Of a stretch of DNA of 5,345 nucleotides, positions 1 through 5,259 are shown piece after piece. The number at the start of each line of letters is the position of its first letter. Position 1 is the stretch's first letter. A program made the translations under genes and the position numbers. A model generated the notes under the pieces. That model had not been told where the DNA came from, did no database searches, and saw only the letters and a program-made list of their open reading frames with translations. The DNA comes from Anaerolineae bacterium (GTDB lineage Bacteria > Chloroflexota > Anaerolineae > E26-bin7), in NCBI GenBank assembly GCA_029933115.1, contig JAOZOT010000260.1:1-5345 (forward strand). The letters run 5' to 3'.

Positions 1-232
1 TGTACATCACCACTTCCCCGTTCACCCATTCGGCCAGGGTGTCCTCGTCGGCCCATTCCAGGAACTCTTCGTAACTCATGCGCAGGGGAGTGGCTCTCCT
101 GGTCTCGGGAGGGGTGCTCAGCAACTTCACCAGCCGCTGCCGCAGCAGCGAGTTGCTTTCAATCCAGTCTGCCAACTCGCGGACGACCGTCTCCCGGACC
201 AACTCGGTTTCCTCCAAGTCCGTTGTGCCCAT
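1..232 (-). CDS. Uma2 family (DUF820) endonuclease-like protein, N-terminal part, cut by window edge
   Basis: The reading frame opens at an ATG at 232 and runs open through position 1, giving the first 77 residues. A GAGG ribosome site at 240-243 lies 7 bases upstream. The recognisable part begins near residue 52 with MSYEEFLEWADEDTLAEWV followed by NGEVVMY. This is the typical opening of the Uma2/DUF820 family, PD-(D/E)XK nuclease-fold proteins of uncertain function that are common in Cyanobacteria and Chloroflexota. The catalytic D...ExK segment would lie beyond the window, so activity cannot be judged. Residues 1-51 form a charged, probably helical N-terminal extension (MGTTDLEETELVRETVV...), ending in the segment PPETRRATPLR. 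A later start at the ATG at 79 (MSYEEF) is possible, but the upstream ribosome site favours 232. The gene begins directly at the break point of a decayed MNT gene, whose stop overlaps this gene's ribosome site. Confidence 0.75.
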   Translation of the reverse strand, partial: MGTTDLEETELVRETVVRELADWIESNSLLRQRLVKLLSTPPETRRATPLRMSYEEFLEWADEDTLAEWVNGEVVMY

Positions 233-343
233 AATCTTTCCTCATTCAGCAGCACCGCCACGTCCATATCCTCTCTGCACGCACGCGCCCGCTCGCGAGC
301 CGAACAGGTAGGCTGCAATAGCCTTTCCCTTATCGTCTTTCAT
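233..343 (-). pseudogene. Remnant of a second MNT-type nucleotidyltransferase (MntA-like), frameshifted and truncated
   Basis: An ATG at 343, preceded by a GGAGG site and overlapping the HEPN gene end by 14 bases, opens a frame reading MKDDKGKAIAAYLFGSRA. This is the start of an MNT domain including the GS of the GSx10DxD active site. The frame then turns to non-homologous sequence and stops at 242-244 after 33 residues. In the adjacent frame the domain resumes as CREDMDVAVLLNEE, the DxD half of the motif. Between the GS codons and the first Asp there are 25 bases, where an x10 spacing needs 30, so about 5 bases are missing. The loss lies in a GC-rich repetitive stretch next to a perfect 10-base palindrome (291-300). 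After LLNEE the domain does not continue; the second frame runs out of frame into the Uma2 gene until 127. The rest of the nucleotidyltransferase is therefore gone. A sequencing error could explain the frameshift but not the missing C-terminal part. Confidence 0.75.
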
Positions 344-773
344 CCGTTGCCCCCTCCTCAGGGTAAATCAGTCGCCGACACAGATGACAAGTCACCCGTG
401 CATCTTCCAGCGCCCGGCGAGCCTCTGGCTCACGGTAGATTTCATTTGGGGGAGTACCAGCCTCCTCATCGCCGTAGAAACTGAGTTCACGGTGCCTTCC
501 CCTTTCCCTGGAAATGTCAGCCAGCTTCTCCACCTCTGCCTGAAACCAATTGGGAAACCTGGACCGGGCACGGCGCAAAATCTCTCCCACATCGTGCCAG
601 CAAGGTGGCTCAATCCCTACTAGGCGCAAGGCTGCTTTTAACGCCTGCTCTACACATTCCTGGGCCTGTCGCACAGCGATGGCCCACTGTCCATCCTGCA
701 CCGCCCGCTCTACCTGCTGTAGACGATAATCGGCCTGAGCAAAGTAACCCCGCGCCATCTCCCTGTTGGTCAT
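330..773 (-). CDS. HEPN domain protein, likely partner (HepT-like) of the upstream MNT nucleotidyltransferase
   Basis: A 147-residue, mostly helical protein. The start at 773 is chosen because its ATG forms a 4-base ATGA overlap with the upstream nucleotidyltransferase stop, and a GGAGAGGTG ribosome site lies at 782-790. An upstream in-frame start would lie inside the neighbouring gene. HEPN hallmarks: helix 1-2 with YFAQADYRLQQVERAV (10-25) and AVRQAQECVEQALKAALRL (33-51), then GIEPPCWHDVG (53-63), and the C-terminal RELSFYGDEEAG segment (95-106). R89 and H94 form an RX4H pattern as in HEPN ribonucleases, but the Tyr of the HepT RX4HXY motif is not at +2 (R95-E96 follow). HEPN proteins paired with MNT enzymes often act as RNase toxins neutralised by AMPylation. 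That role is an inference here; some HEPN proteins of this subgroup have no shown nuclease activity. The gene sits between an intact MNT upstream and a broken MNT downstream. Confidence 0.85.
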   Translation of the reverse strand: MTNREMARGYFAQADYRLQQVERAVQDGQWAIAVRQAQECVEQALKAALRLVGIEPPCWHDVGEILRRARSRFPNWFQAEVEKLADISRERGRHRELSFYGDEEAGTPPNEIYREPEARRALEDARVTCHLCRRLIYPEEGATDERR

Positions 774-1273
774 ATCTCGAACACCTCTCCGTACCGATAG
801 TCCGGCTTCAAGTCCCAGTACCACCCTCCCTCCAACCAGACGCGCCGTGAGCCCAAGGCCCGCATCCGTGCCCGCATCTCCTCCAGTACTCCGGCGAAGA
901 AACCGTCCTTGTCGTACAGAAGTATGGCATCCTCGGTCATGTCCAGATAAAGCGGAGAATGATAAGTCGCCTCGTCTCGTCGCTTGATGACAGCAGAGAG
1001 GTGAGCATGATAGCCCTTCTTCCGCAAGGCAGCAATTTCACCCTGCAAAGCATCCTCCACCGGGATGAGCATCTGGTAACGGAGGTCACGAGGGCGACGG
1101 GGCAAGTCCTCGGCCACGATCAAAAGGTCTATGTCAGAATTCTTATCACAACCGCCCCGCGCTACCGAGCCATAAAGCACCACCGAGACCAGATTGTCCC
1201 CCCATTCGGCGCGCAAGCGCTCACAGAAAGCCCGGGCCAGAGCCCGCAGAGTGGACTGTGCTTCTTCACTCAT
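770..1273 (-). CDS. MNT-type nucleotidyltransferase, probable antitoxin partner of the HEPN protein
   Basis: A 167-residue protein of the DNA polymerase beta-like nucleotidyltransferase superfamily (minimal nucleotidyltransferase, MNT). The active-site motif is intact: G35-S36, exactly ten residues, then D47-x-D49 (LYGSVARGGCDKNSDIDLL). These residues normally bind the divalent metal and nucleotide. A third catalytic Asp is not obvious; the candidate strand reads YHAHLSAVI. The C-terminal region (about 140-167) with WYWDLKPDYRYGEVFEI is a segment I associate with the MNT proteins encoded directly before HEPN genes. The gene overlaps udk by 8 bases at its start and the HEPN gene by 4 bases at its end, suggesting coupled translation. 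In studied MntA/HepT pairs the MNT protein transfers AMP to the HEPN toxin and silences it; applying that to this pair is inference. The start at 1273 is the only ATG that fits the family's N-terminal length. Confidence 0.85.
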   Translation of the reverse strand: MSEEAQSTLRALARAFCERLRAEWGDNLVSVVLYGSVARGGCDKNSDIDLLIVAEDLPRRPRDLRYQMLIPVEDALQGEIAALRKKGYHAHLSAVIKRRDEATYHSPLYLDMTEDAILLYDKDGFFAGVLEEMRARMRALGSRRVWLEGGWYWDLKPDYRYGEVFEI

Positions 1274-1913
1274 TGCCCCTCACCTCACCTATCATCGCCT
1301 CTATCCGCGCCACGACCATGTCTAAAGCGACGGGGTTGTATCCCCCTTCGGGGATGATGACGTCGGCGTAGCGCTTGCTGGGTTCGACGAATTCCAGGTG
1401 CATGGGCCGCACCGTGGCCAGGTATTGATCTATCACCGAGCGCATGGTCCTGCCCCGTTCGGTGATGTCCCGCTCCAGGCGACGGATGAAACGGATATCA
1501 GCATCAGTATCCACGTAGATCTTGACGTCCATCATGTCTCGCAAGGCGTCATCGGCGAAGATGAGAATGCCTTCCACCAGAATCACCCAGCGTGGTTCCA
1601 CCCGCTGCGTCTGGGAGGTGCGAGTGTGGGTGGTAAAGTCATAAACGGGTACCTCAACAGGATGCCCAGCCCGGAGCTCTTTCAGATGTTGCACCAGAAG
1701 CTCGGTCTCCAGAGCGTCTGGATGATCGAAATTGATCTTGGCTCTTTCTTCGGGAGGGAGATAGCTGCGGTCTTTGTAATAGGAATCGTGTTGGATATAG
1801 GCGATCCTATCGCGCCCGACCCGATCCAAGATAGCTTGAGAGACTGTCGTCTTGCCCGAACCTGTGCCCCCGGCTACACCAATGATGATTGGTTTCCTGG
1901 CGCTGCGTACCAT
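1266..1913 (-). CDS. udk: Uridine kinase (uridine/cytidine monophosphokinase)
   Basis: A 215-residue cytosolic enzyme that phosphorylates uridine and cytidine to UMP and CMP in pyrimidine salvage (EC 2.7.1.48). The length is normal for bacterial Udk. The P-loop is IIIGVAGGTGSGKTT (9-23). It is followed by the family signatures HDSYYKD, the INFDHPDALETELL substrate region, VPVYDFTTHTR, the VEGILIF strand, and the lid region RRLERDITERGRT followed by SVIDQY. All look intact. The start at 1913 lies directly before the P-loop strand. It has an AAGGGG site at 1919-1924 with 5-base spacing and a TATAAT box just upstream, so this gene probably heads its own transcript. Its last codons overlap the nucleotidyltransferase start by 8 bases, which places the HEPN/MNT pair under the same promoter. 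Confidence 0.97.
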   Translation of the reverse strand: MVRSARKPIIIGVAGGTGSGKTTVSQAILDRVGRDRIAYIQHDSYYKDRSYLPPEERAKINFDHPDALETELLVQHLKELRAGHPVEVPVYDFTTHTRTSQTQRVEPRWVILVEGILIFADDALRDMMDVKIYVDTDADIRFIRRLERDITERGRTMRSVIDQYLATVRPMHLEFVEPSKRYADVIIPEGGYNPVALDMVVARIEAMIGEVRGNE

Positions 1914-1936
1914 TCTTTCCCCTTCACCGTAGTAAT

Positions 1937-1942
1937 ATTATA
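1937..1942 (-). promoter_or_regulatory. Candidate -10 box of the udk promoter
   Basis: A perfect TATAAT on the minus strand lies in the 70-base gap between the ccsA stop and the udk start, 24 bases ahead of the udk ATG. No good -35 element is present: at 17-18 base spacing the sequence reads TTCCCG or TTTCCC. If used, the leader would be only about 17 bases long and would hold the AAGGGG ribosome site. The position and the exact consensus make it a reasonable candidate, but a single hexamer in an AT-rich patch can occur by chance. Confidence 0.5.
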
Positions 1943-1983
1943 CACCATTATCCCCCAATCGGGAAAAAGGCGGGGCATTGCTT

Positions 1984-2835
1984 TCAATATGCGGGCAAGC
2001 TGCCGCTCACATCGGGTTCGCCTGTCAGAACATAGCCCCCCAGAAAAGTCAGTAATACCACAACGAAGCCCAGGGTCGAAAAGAGGGCAGAGCGACGCCC
2101 CGACCACAGAATCGATCTGCGCAGGTGCAGAGCAGCAGCATAAATCAGCCATGGAACCAGAACCCAAACCTCTGCCGATGACCAACGCCAATAGCTTCCC
2201 CAGGCCCGCCAGGCCCACCACGAGCCGGCCGCCAGGCCCACAGTCAACCACGGAAAACCACAAGCTACAGCTCGATAGTTGAGCTCATCAATGACTTCCA
2301 ATCGGGGGAAGAACCCCGAACCCTTTCTGGCGGAAGCGGCGTTGGCACAAAGATATAGCAGACCGGCTCCGCAGGCTGTAGCGAAAAAACCGTAAGCAAG
2401 CAGCACCCCCAGAATATAGAGTCCGAACCAGGGGCTGCGCAGCACGGGCGTCAGGGGTTTGGCCACTCTGGCTGTTGGAGGGAGGAGCAGGATCGCATAG
2501 CTGTGAACGAACAGAGCAAGGACCATCACGAAAGCTCCGGCTCCTCTGATGGTTCGGTGCTCACCACCGGCCCAACACTCCAGCAAGAGGTAGAGAGAGA
2601 CAATGGCCAAAGTCAGGGCTAATGACAGCTCATAGATGCCCACCGGCAGCCAATGTCCCACCCGGGCCGCGCGCATCAGAAGGCCACCGGCCAGGATGGC
2701 GACTCCTAACAGGCCGGCCCACGTGCCGGCACGGCCGATCTCCCGATCTCCTTTTGCCAGATGAATGGCGTAGGCGATGGTTGCTATCAGGAAGCAGGCG
2801 TAGGATACCCCCAGGAAAGGAACCTCGTCAATCAC
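1984..2835 (-). CDS. ccsA: CcsA/ResC-like heme-handling membrane protein with altered heme-ligand residues
   Basis: A 283-residue integral membrane protein with about eight hydrophobic segments (roughly 7-27, 35-55, 65-88, 99-120, 136-165, 190-207, 222-240, 251-270). Family features: GHWLPVGIYELSL (60-72, matching GHFPxSNxYESL of CcsA), SPWFGLYILGVLLAYGF (134-150), LNYRAVACGFPWLTVG (185-200), and the WWD region AWGSYWRWSSAEVW (211-224) followed by LHLRR (H237). With ResB, CcsA normally exports heme and attaches it to apocytochrome c outside the membrane. Differences from canonical CcsA as I recall it: WDPKE is replaced by WSSAE; the His of WLxxHV is Y140; and the His of the C-terminal GLHSY is P281 (SLPAY). 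The start is GTG at 2835, overlapping resB by 8 bases. The alternative family assignment is the related HemX/YpjD group, but the adjacent ResB favours CcsA. Confidence 0.82.
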   Translation of the reverse strand: MIDEVPFLGVSYACFLIATIAYAIHLAKGDREIGRAGTWAGLLGVAILAGGLLMRAARVGHWLPVGIYELSLALTLAIVSLYLLLECWAGGEHRTIRGAGAFVMVLALFVHSYAILLLPPTARVAKPLTPVLRSPWFGLYILGVLLAYGFFATACGAGLLYLCANAASARKGSGFFPRLEVIDELNYRAVACGFPWLTVGLAAGSWWAWRAWGSYWRWSSAEVWVLVPWLIYAAALHLRRSILWSGRRSALFSTLGFVVVLLTFLGGYVLTGEPDVSGSLPAY

Positions 2836-4246
2836 TTTCCTTCCCCTCTATATTTTGAGCCAGGCCCTCTAGCCAGGAGCGTTCCCCCGTTCCTATCAAC
2901 TCGACCGCTGTCCTGTCCCCTTGCTCAGACATCACAGCCCAGAGCCGAAGGGGAGACCAGAACGATGAACAAAGCCAGAAGATGTGTCCCACGACGGCTA
3001 ACAGCAGACCAGATACCACGATGGCAATAGCGGGCTCTCTAACAATCCGCAGGACGCTGTACTGATCCAAAGCTAACTGATAGGTGACGCCCTTCACTTT
3101 CAGCGAGCTGCTCTTTTCAATAAAGCTGCTGTATATTGGCTCGATGGCGCTGCCTTGATAAGCCTGCACCAGAAAGACGGGGCCATCATAGCCATGGTCT
3201 GGTAGGGCCTGGTAGAACACCAACTGGAAGACAATGTCTTGGTCGGGGACGGCGAAATGACGCTCGCTTTGATGTCCCACGAAAGGCAGGCTTACCACGG
3301 CGGCCGTCTCTGTCCCGTCGGCGAAGGACTGCAAAAGGAGAGGCTGGCCGTTTTGATCGCTGGCTTTGACGGCTACAGCCATGCCGTGAGAGACCTGATA
3401 AAAGCTCACACCGCGATAGGTGACAGGCCGATTAGCCCCGATGACTCGTTCGACTTCGGTGTTGTCCTCTATGATCTGTACACAAGTTCTATAATCCCGG
3501 GGTGAGCCATCCGGGTAGGTGTCCATTTCTAGTTTCTCGAAACGCAGCACGGCATCCAGCCCGTGCCCAATTTCATAACTCTGGCCGGGGCTGAGAGTCA
3601 CTGCATCTTCCCGCCATCCCAAGCGATTGGTGACGACCGCGCCGACCAAGACTATAATCAGTCCGGTGTGGCTCAGGAGAGCCGCTGCTGCTATCCAGAG
3701 CCGGTCGGCGTAAAGGTAGACTGTTCCCTCTTCCTTCTCCACGCGAGTGCGGCAGAGCCGCCGGGTCAGGGCGGATTTTAGGTGCTCCGTTACTTGCTCA
3801 ACAGGTTGGTTGACAGAGCACTGGACGGAGACACCTTGCCTGGATGTATCAGTGAAGGGCTCATGGCCTGGCTTGGCTTCCATCGGGCGAATGTGCGGCC
3901 AAAGAGAGGCCATCCGTTCAGTCGTGCCGGTAATCAGCCCCAGGGCCAGGAGGGCCAGCAGTGCCCTGAACCACCACGAATTGTAGACGTCGAAGAGGCT
4001 CAGGGCGTCCAGGACACCAAACCAACGACCGTAGCGGACCTGCGTGCTGGCCAGCCATTGGGCATAGATGGCCGAATCCCTCGTTGCCTGTCTGGGAGCT
4101 TGGGGGAACAAGGCGCCGAGGGCCGAGGCCAGAGCAATGGCGAGCAGCACGGCGGCGGCCAATTGGGCCGAGCTGAAAAGGCGCCAGAGGGTGTCCAGGA
4201 TGTCCCGCTCTCGCGGTATTTTGGCGGGCATGGCCTCATTGAGCAT
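2828..4246 (-). CDS. resB: ResB/CcsB cytochrome c biogenesis protein
   Basis: A 472-residue membrane protein of the ResB family, the partner of CcsA in System II cytochrome c maturation. Layout: a short cytosolic tail; TM1 at about 27-47 (SSAQLAAAVLLAIALASALG); DVYNSWWFRALLALLALGL (86-104) as TM2; TM3 LLSHTGLIIVLVGAVVTNRLG (190-210), carrying H193 at the conserved transmembrane heme-ligand position; a long extracytoplasmic domain (about 211-400); and TM4 at 405-428. The start at 4246 (MLNEAMPAK) is chosen because GAGGTG at 4251-4256 lies 4 bases upstream. It overlaps the ftcD end by 11 bases. The ATG at 4231 (MPAK) is the alternative. A longer frame extends 26 codons upstream into ftcD but has no family-like sequence. 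The gene end overlaps ccsA by 8 bases. Confidence 0.93.
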   Translation of the reverse strand: MLNEAMPAKIPRERDILDTLWRLFSSAQLAAAVLLAIALASALGALFPQAPRQATRDSAIYAQWLASTQVRYGRWFGVLDALSLFDVYNSWWFRALLALLALGLITGTTERMASLWPHIRPMEAKPGHEPFTDTSRQGVSVQCSVNQPVEQVTEHLKSALTRRLCRTRVEKEEGTVYLYADRLWIAAAALLSHTGLIIVLVGAVVTNRLGWREDAVTLSPGQSYEIGHGLDAVLRFEKLEMDTYPDGSPRDYRTCVQIIEDNTEVERVIGANRPVTYRGVSFYQVSHGMAVAVKASDQNGQPLLLQSFADGTETAAVVSLPFVGHQSERHFAVPDQDIVFQLVFYQALPDHGYDGPVFLVQAYQGSAIEPIYSSFIEKSSSLKVKGVTYQLALDQYSVLRIVREPAIAIVVSGLLLAVVGHIFWLCSSFWSPLRLWAVMSEQGDRTAVELIGTGERSWLEGLAQNIEGKESD

Positions 4247-5141
4247 CTTCCACCTCGGCCAGGCGGTTCTCCAGGATCTGATCCGAGGAGAAGCCATCCA
4301 GTTGAAGGTAGAATCGGGCGGCATCCACCAGGGCCTCGTTGGGAATCAACCCCACTACCTCGCTGGAGGCGATAGCCACGCCATAGCGGGCTGCTTCCCT
4401 GCGGATCATCTCTACCACGCGGTAGATAGGTGTCCGACGGTAGTCGGTCAGGTTCATGGAAACCTGAGCGCGGCCCTCCACCAGCAGGCCCAGAGCCTTG
4501 ACGTAGCGCAACCCGCCGCCGGAGTGGCGCACGGCGCGGGCGATGGCCTTGGCTACGGTCACGTCGTCGGTGTTGAGGTAGACGTTAAAGGCGATGAGGG
4601 GGGGGCGGGCTCCGATAGCCGTAGCACCGGCCTTTCCCATCCTGGCCGGTCCAAAGTCAGGGGCGCGGTGGGGGTCAGTTTCGATCTCAACTTTGAGTCC
4701 CTCATACTCACCTCGCCGCACATCGGCCAGGTTGCGCCTGTCGGGGCGTGTCGCTGCTTCCTCGTATAGGTAGACAGGGATAGAGAGCTCCTGTCCGACG
4801 CGCTCTCCCAGGCGGCGGGCCATCTCCACACACTCGGCCATGGTCACTCCGGCGACGGGCACGAAAGGCACCACATCGGTTGCTCCCATGCGCGGATGCT
4901 CGCCCTGGTGCTGATCCATGTCAATGAGTCGAGCTGCCTGCTCGATGCCTCGGAAGGCCGCCTCCTCCACTGCTTCTGGCTCACCTACCATCGTCACCAC
5001 CGAGCGATTGTGGTCGGCGTCCGATTGCACATCCAGCACCCTGACCCCTTCTGTCGAGGCCAGTGCTTCCACAATCTGGTCAATGACCTCTTGCCGGCGT
5101 CCTTCACTGAAGTTGGGCACACATTCGACAATTCTTTTCAT
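4236..5141 (-). CDS. ftcD: Glutamate formimidoyltransferase
   Basis: A 301-residue monofunctional FtcD (EC 2.1.2.5). It moves a formimino group between glutamate and tetrahydrofolate, the last step of one histidine degradation route. Some bacterial forms also use 5-formyltetrahydrofolate. Signatures: VECVPNFSEGR (5-15), SDADHNRSVVT (40-50), GEHPRMGATDVVPFVPV (80-96), where H82 corresponds to the catalytic His of the mammalian enzyme, and later GARPPLIAFNVYLNT. The C-terminal part (about 180-300) matches the second formiminotransferase subdomain. No cyclodeaminase domain is fused. The start at 5141 has a GGAGG site at 5147-5151 with 5-base spacing. No hut genes are visible, so the substrate and pathway are uncertain. 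A role in folate one-carbon housekeeping is as likely as histidine breakdown. The stop lies inside the start region of resB. Confidence 0.96.
   Translation of the reverse strand: MKRIVECVPNFSEGRRQEVIDQIVEALASTEGVRVLDVQSDADHNRSVVTMVGEPEAVEEAAFRGIEQAARLIDMDQHQGEHPRMGATDVVPFVPVAGVTMAECVEMARRLGERVGQELSIPVYLYEEAATRPDRRNLADVRRGEYEGLKVEIETDPHRAPDFGPARMGKAGATAIGARPPLIAFNVYLNTDDVTVAKAIARAVRHSGGGLRYVKALGLLVEGRAQVSMNLTDYRRTPIYRVVEMIRREAARYGVAIASSEVVGLIPNEALVDAARFYLQLDGFSSDQILENRLAEVEDAQ
4251..4256 (-). promoter_or_regulatory. Ribosome binding site deciding the resB start
   Basis: GAGGTG on the minus strand, inside the last codons of ftcD, is 4 bases before the ATG at 4246 and 19 bases before the ATG at 4231. 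The spacing favours 4246, although it is on the short side, and suggests that resB translation is coupled to ftcD. Confidence 0.55.
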
Positions 5142-5146
5142 GTAAT

Positions 5147-5151
5147 CCTCC
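5147..5151 (-). promoter_or_regulatory. ftcD ribosome binding site
   Basis: GGAGG on the minus strand is separated by five bases (ATTAC) from the ftcD ATG. It fixes the start unambiguously. Confidence 0.85.
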
Positions 5152-5170
5152 GTGGCTCTAAAAGCGTGTC

Positions 5171-5182
5171 TGAAAATTCAGG
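5171..5182. repeat. Small inverted repeat in the ftcD leader
   Basis: CTGAAAATTCAG has two perfect 5-base arms (CTGAA/TTCAG) around AA. It lies 30 bases ahead of ftcD, in the 118-base gap downstream of the methyltransferase gene. It could be a regulator half-site pair or chance; it is too short and AT-rich to be a terminator. Confidence 0.35.
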
Positions 5183-5233
5183 GCTTGGTGCTCGTAGTAG
5201 CGACTTCCAAGTTGCGCTCCGCCACATCTGGCA

Positions 5234-5246
5234 GGTTGTGTCAACC
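5234..5246. repeat. Perfect 5-base-arm inverted repeat between methyltransferase and ftcD
   Basis: GGTTG and CAACC flank a three-base loop and overlap a TTGACA hexamer on the minus strand. It begins 13 bases after the methyltransferase stop. No T-run follows, so it does not look like an intrinsic terminator. It could be an operator or a weak 3' hairpin. The rest of the 5142-5259 gap shows no gene and no convincing -10 box. Confidence 0.4.
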
Positions 5247-5259
5247 CATTCAGGCGAAC

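Noticed and set aside
127..318. Intact 63-codon minus-strand gene
   Set aside because: Only its middle (CREDMDVAVLLNEE) is meaningful, as the second half of the broken MNT motif; the rest is Uma2 coding sequence read out of frame.
774..824. Longer HEPN start adding 17 codons
   Set aside because: It lies inside the nucleotidyltransferase gene; the ATGA overlap and the ribosome site at 782-790 support 773.
1955..1985. Terminator after ccsA (CCGCCTTTTT run)
   Set aside because: A short T-run follows GC bases, but there is no upstream partner to form a stem; only a 3-base CCC/GGG pairing exists after it.
1398..2282. Long plus-strand open frame of 294 codons
   Set aside because: It lies antisense to udk and the ccsA end, crosses two real genes and a promoter gap, and has no family-like sequence. 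It is a by-product of GC-rich codon use.
4247..4324. Longer resB start adding 26 codons
   Set aside because: The extra residues are the ftcD coding sequence read in another frame, with no ResB resemblance. A good ribosome site exists for 4246.
4068..4769. Plus-strand open frame of 233 codons
   Set aside because: Antisense to ftcD and the resB start, with composition typical of a mirror frame. The opposite strand has clear FtcD and ResB motifs.
5239..5244. TTGACA as the -35 box of an ftcD promoter
   Set aside because: No acceptable -10 hexamer occurs 15-19 bases downstream (the sequence there is CGGAGC-like), so it is not called as a promoter.
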